Part shown: positions 6,028 through 6,652 of the stretch, in pieces
Position numbering within the stretch: position 1 is the first letter of the stretch
How the letters are laid out: every line of letters starts with the position of its first letter
Assembly (NCBI GenBank): GCA_016869015.1
Contig: VGFB01000220.1
Location: 1-6,652, forward strand
DNA: 6,652 nt
Source of the DNA: Armatimonadota bacterium
Lineage (GTDB): Bacteria; Armatimonadota; Zipacnadia; Zipacnadales; VGFC01
Direction of reading: 5' to 3'
Translations under genes and position numbers: made by a program
Notes under the pieces: generated by a model
Databases searched by the model: none
Told to the model about the DNA's origin: nothing
The model's input: only the letters and a program-made list of their open reading frames with translations

Positions 6028-6386
6028 TCCAGCGCTCCCTTCCGCCAGGCATACCCGAACCCGACCACCAGCACCACGAGGAACACCAGCATCTCGAAGA
6101 ACACGAACGGACCCATCGGACCGAGCAGGTCCCGGAAGACCGTGGCCCACGGGTACAGGTAGATCGTCTCCACATCGAACACGACGAAGACCAGGGCGAA
6201 GAGGTAGTAGCGAATGTAGAACTGGGCCCACGACTCCGTGAGGGGATCGACCCCGCACTCGTAGGTGGTCAGCTTCTCGGGGTACGGGTCGTGGGGGCGC
6301 AGAAACCACGCCGCGGCCAGCATGAGGACCCCGAACACGACTCCGGCGAGGGTGAAGATGAGGACCGGCCCGAATTGGTCGCCCAT
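6018..6386 (-). CDS. nuoA: NADH-quinone oxidoreductase subunit A (NuoA)
   Basis: This is the small membrane subunit of Complex I (homologue of mitochondrial ND3), at the junction of the membrane and peripheral arms near the quinone tunnel. It is 122 residues long, normal for the family. Three membrane segments are visible at about 8-28, 58-78 and 93-113. The family motif Y-E-C-G-x-D-P lies at 42-48; Cys44 corresponds to the ND3 loop cysteine that is exposed in the deactive state of the mammalian enzyme. The conserved F-D-V-E follows at 70-73, inside the second membrane segment. The ATG start is the first in the frame and gives a standard N-terminus. It is the first gene of the operon, and its last 10 nt overlap nuoB. 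Confidence 0.96.
   Translation of the reverse strand: MGDQFGPVLIFTLAGVVFGVLMLAAAWFLRPHDPYPEKLTTYECGVDPLTESWAQFYIRYYLFALVFVVFDVETIYLYPWATVFRDLLGPMGPFVFFEMLVFLVVLVVGFGYAWRKGALEWL
6035..6040 (-). promoter_or_regulatory. Ribosome binding site fixing the GTG start of nuoB
   Basis: AGGGAG on the minus strand lies within the last codons of nuoA, 7 nt before the GTG at 6027. It supports this internal start over the longer open frame, whose extra 94 codons lie opposite nuoA codons. Confidence 0.7.
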
Positions 6387-6601
6387 GAACGAACGCAGCC
6401 TTCGATCACGGCCTGCGGGATTGTGACAACCGCCACGAATGGGGACGCGCTCAGGAGGTCCGGAGCCCGATACCTCCGGACTGCTGGTGAAGCCTGCACG
6501 CTAGCAAGGGGCCGCCGGGGGATGCGAAGTGAGCTGCGAGCGAACCCGGGCGCCAGGCAAGACCCCCATCCAGAAGTTCCCGTCCGACAAGGTCTCGACC
6601 G
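6387..6601 (-). promoter_or_regulatory. Inferred 5' untranslated leader of the nuo mRNA
   Basis: About 215 nt lie between the predicted transcription start and the nuoA ATG. No convincing coding region is present. A 22-codon open frame (6501-6569) and a longer frame starting inside the -35 box both lack homology signals and good ribosome sites. The leader holds a strong hairpin (6458-6481). A GAAGG element about 12 nt upstream of the nuoA ATG is the only ribosome-binding candidate and is rather distant. No known riboswitch, tRNA or rRNA is recognised. Confidence 0.55.
6458..6481 (-). promoter_or_regulatory. Leader hairpin (8-bp perfect stem, 8-nt loop)
   Basis: GTCCGGAG (6481-6474 on the minus strand) pairs perfectly with CTCCGGAC (6465-6458) around an 8-nt loop. 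A competing pairing is possible between GGAGGT (6477-6472) and ACCTCC (6459-6454), which would break the first stem, so two exclusive folds can be drawn. No U-tract follows, so it is not an intrinsic terminator. A role in mRNA stability or leader regulation is inference. Confidence 0.5.
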
Positions 6602-6607
6602 GCACAG

Positions 6608-6636
6608 AGTATAGGTACTGGGACTCCGATTGTCAA
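6608..6636 (-). promoter_or_regulatory. Sigma-70-type promoter of the nuo operon
   Basis: On the minus strand a perfect -35 hexamer TTGACA (6636-6631) is separated by exactly 17 bp from TATACT (6613-6608), which matches the TATAAT -10 consensus at five of six positions. The orientation points at nuoA, and transcription would start near 6600-6602. No extended -10 TG motif or A/T-rich UP element is visible. Such a close match is unlikely by chance in DNA this GC-rich, so I take it as the main housekeeping promoter of the operon. Its activity and exact start site are inferred. Confidence 0.82.
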
Positions 6637-6652
6637 CCACTCACCAAATGGG

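Noticed and set aside
6420..6430. TTGTGACAA as a possible Rex or CRP-type operator near nuoA.
   Set aside because: Only a short half-site is present. The second half of the long palindromes bound by these regulators is missing, and it lies far downstream of the promoter.
6472..6477. GGAGGT in the leader as a ribosome binding site.
   Set aside because: No usable start codon follows at a sensible distance, and the motif lies in a strong hairpin.
6501..6569. A 22-codon open frame on the minus strand in the nuoA leader, starting ATG and ending TAG, as a possible leader peptide.
   Set aside because: It has no clear ribosome site, no run of one regulatory codon and no coupled terminator-like structure. 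Its length is expected by chance.
6451..6636. A 61-codon frame on the minus strand starting at the TTG of the -35 box.
   Set aside because: A start inside the promoter would not be transcribed, and the protein shows no recognisable motif.

Overview
The window is one stretch of a respiratory Complex I (NADH:quinone oxidoreductase, nuo) operon. It is transcribed entirely from the minus strand, so it reads right to left: promoter, leader, nuoA, nuoB, nuoC, nuoD, nuoH, nuoI, nuoJ, nuoK and the first 317 codons of nuoL, which runs off the left edge. All eight complete genes have the length and signature motifs of working subunits, and I found no frameshift. The DNA is strongly GC-rich, with G or C at most third codon positions.

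Right edge (6387-6652): a near-consensus sigma-70-type promoter (TTGACA, 17 bp, TATACT) is followed by an inferred leader of about 215 nt that contains a strong 8-bp hairpin. Middle right (4839-6386): nuoA, nuoB and nuoC overlap their neighbours by 10 and 14 nt, and nuoB and nuoC start with GTG. Middle (2085-4785): nuoD follows a 53-nt gap, then nuoH (TTG start) and nuoI follow after only 9 and 10 nt. Between nuoI and nuoJ lies an 83-nt gap, 60 nt of which is an unusual double-hairpin repeat. Left (1-2001): nuoJ, nuoK and nuoL overlap by 1 and 7 nt.

Functionally, NuoB, C, D and I form the peripheral arm that carries electrons through [4Fe-4S] clusters to quinone. NuoA, H, J, K and L form the proton-pumping membrane arm. 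The NADH-oxidising module genes nuoE, nuoF and nuoG, which in many bacteria lie between nuoD and nuoH, are not there. Either they lie elsewhere or the complex takes electrons from another donor; the window cannot decide this.

The organism is a GC-rich bacterium. The order A-B-C-D-H-I-J-K-L with separate C and D, together with dispersed-type palindromes of core GGCGTCCCGCC in a gap, reminds me of Planctomycetota. That is recollection, not a database result. This is a housekeeping locus and I see no new biological system in it. The features most worth a second look are the double-hairpin repeat, the missing EFG module, the hairpin leader, and the lineage-specific insertions in NuoL and NuoJ.
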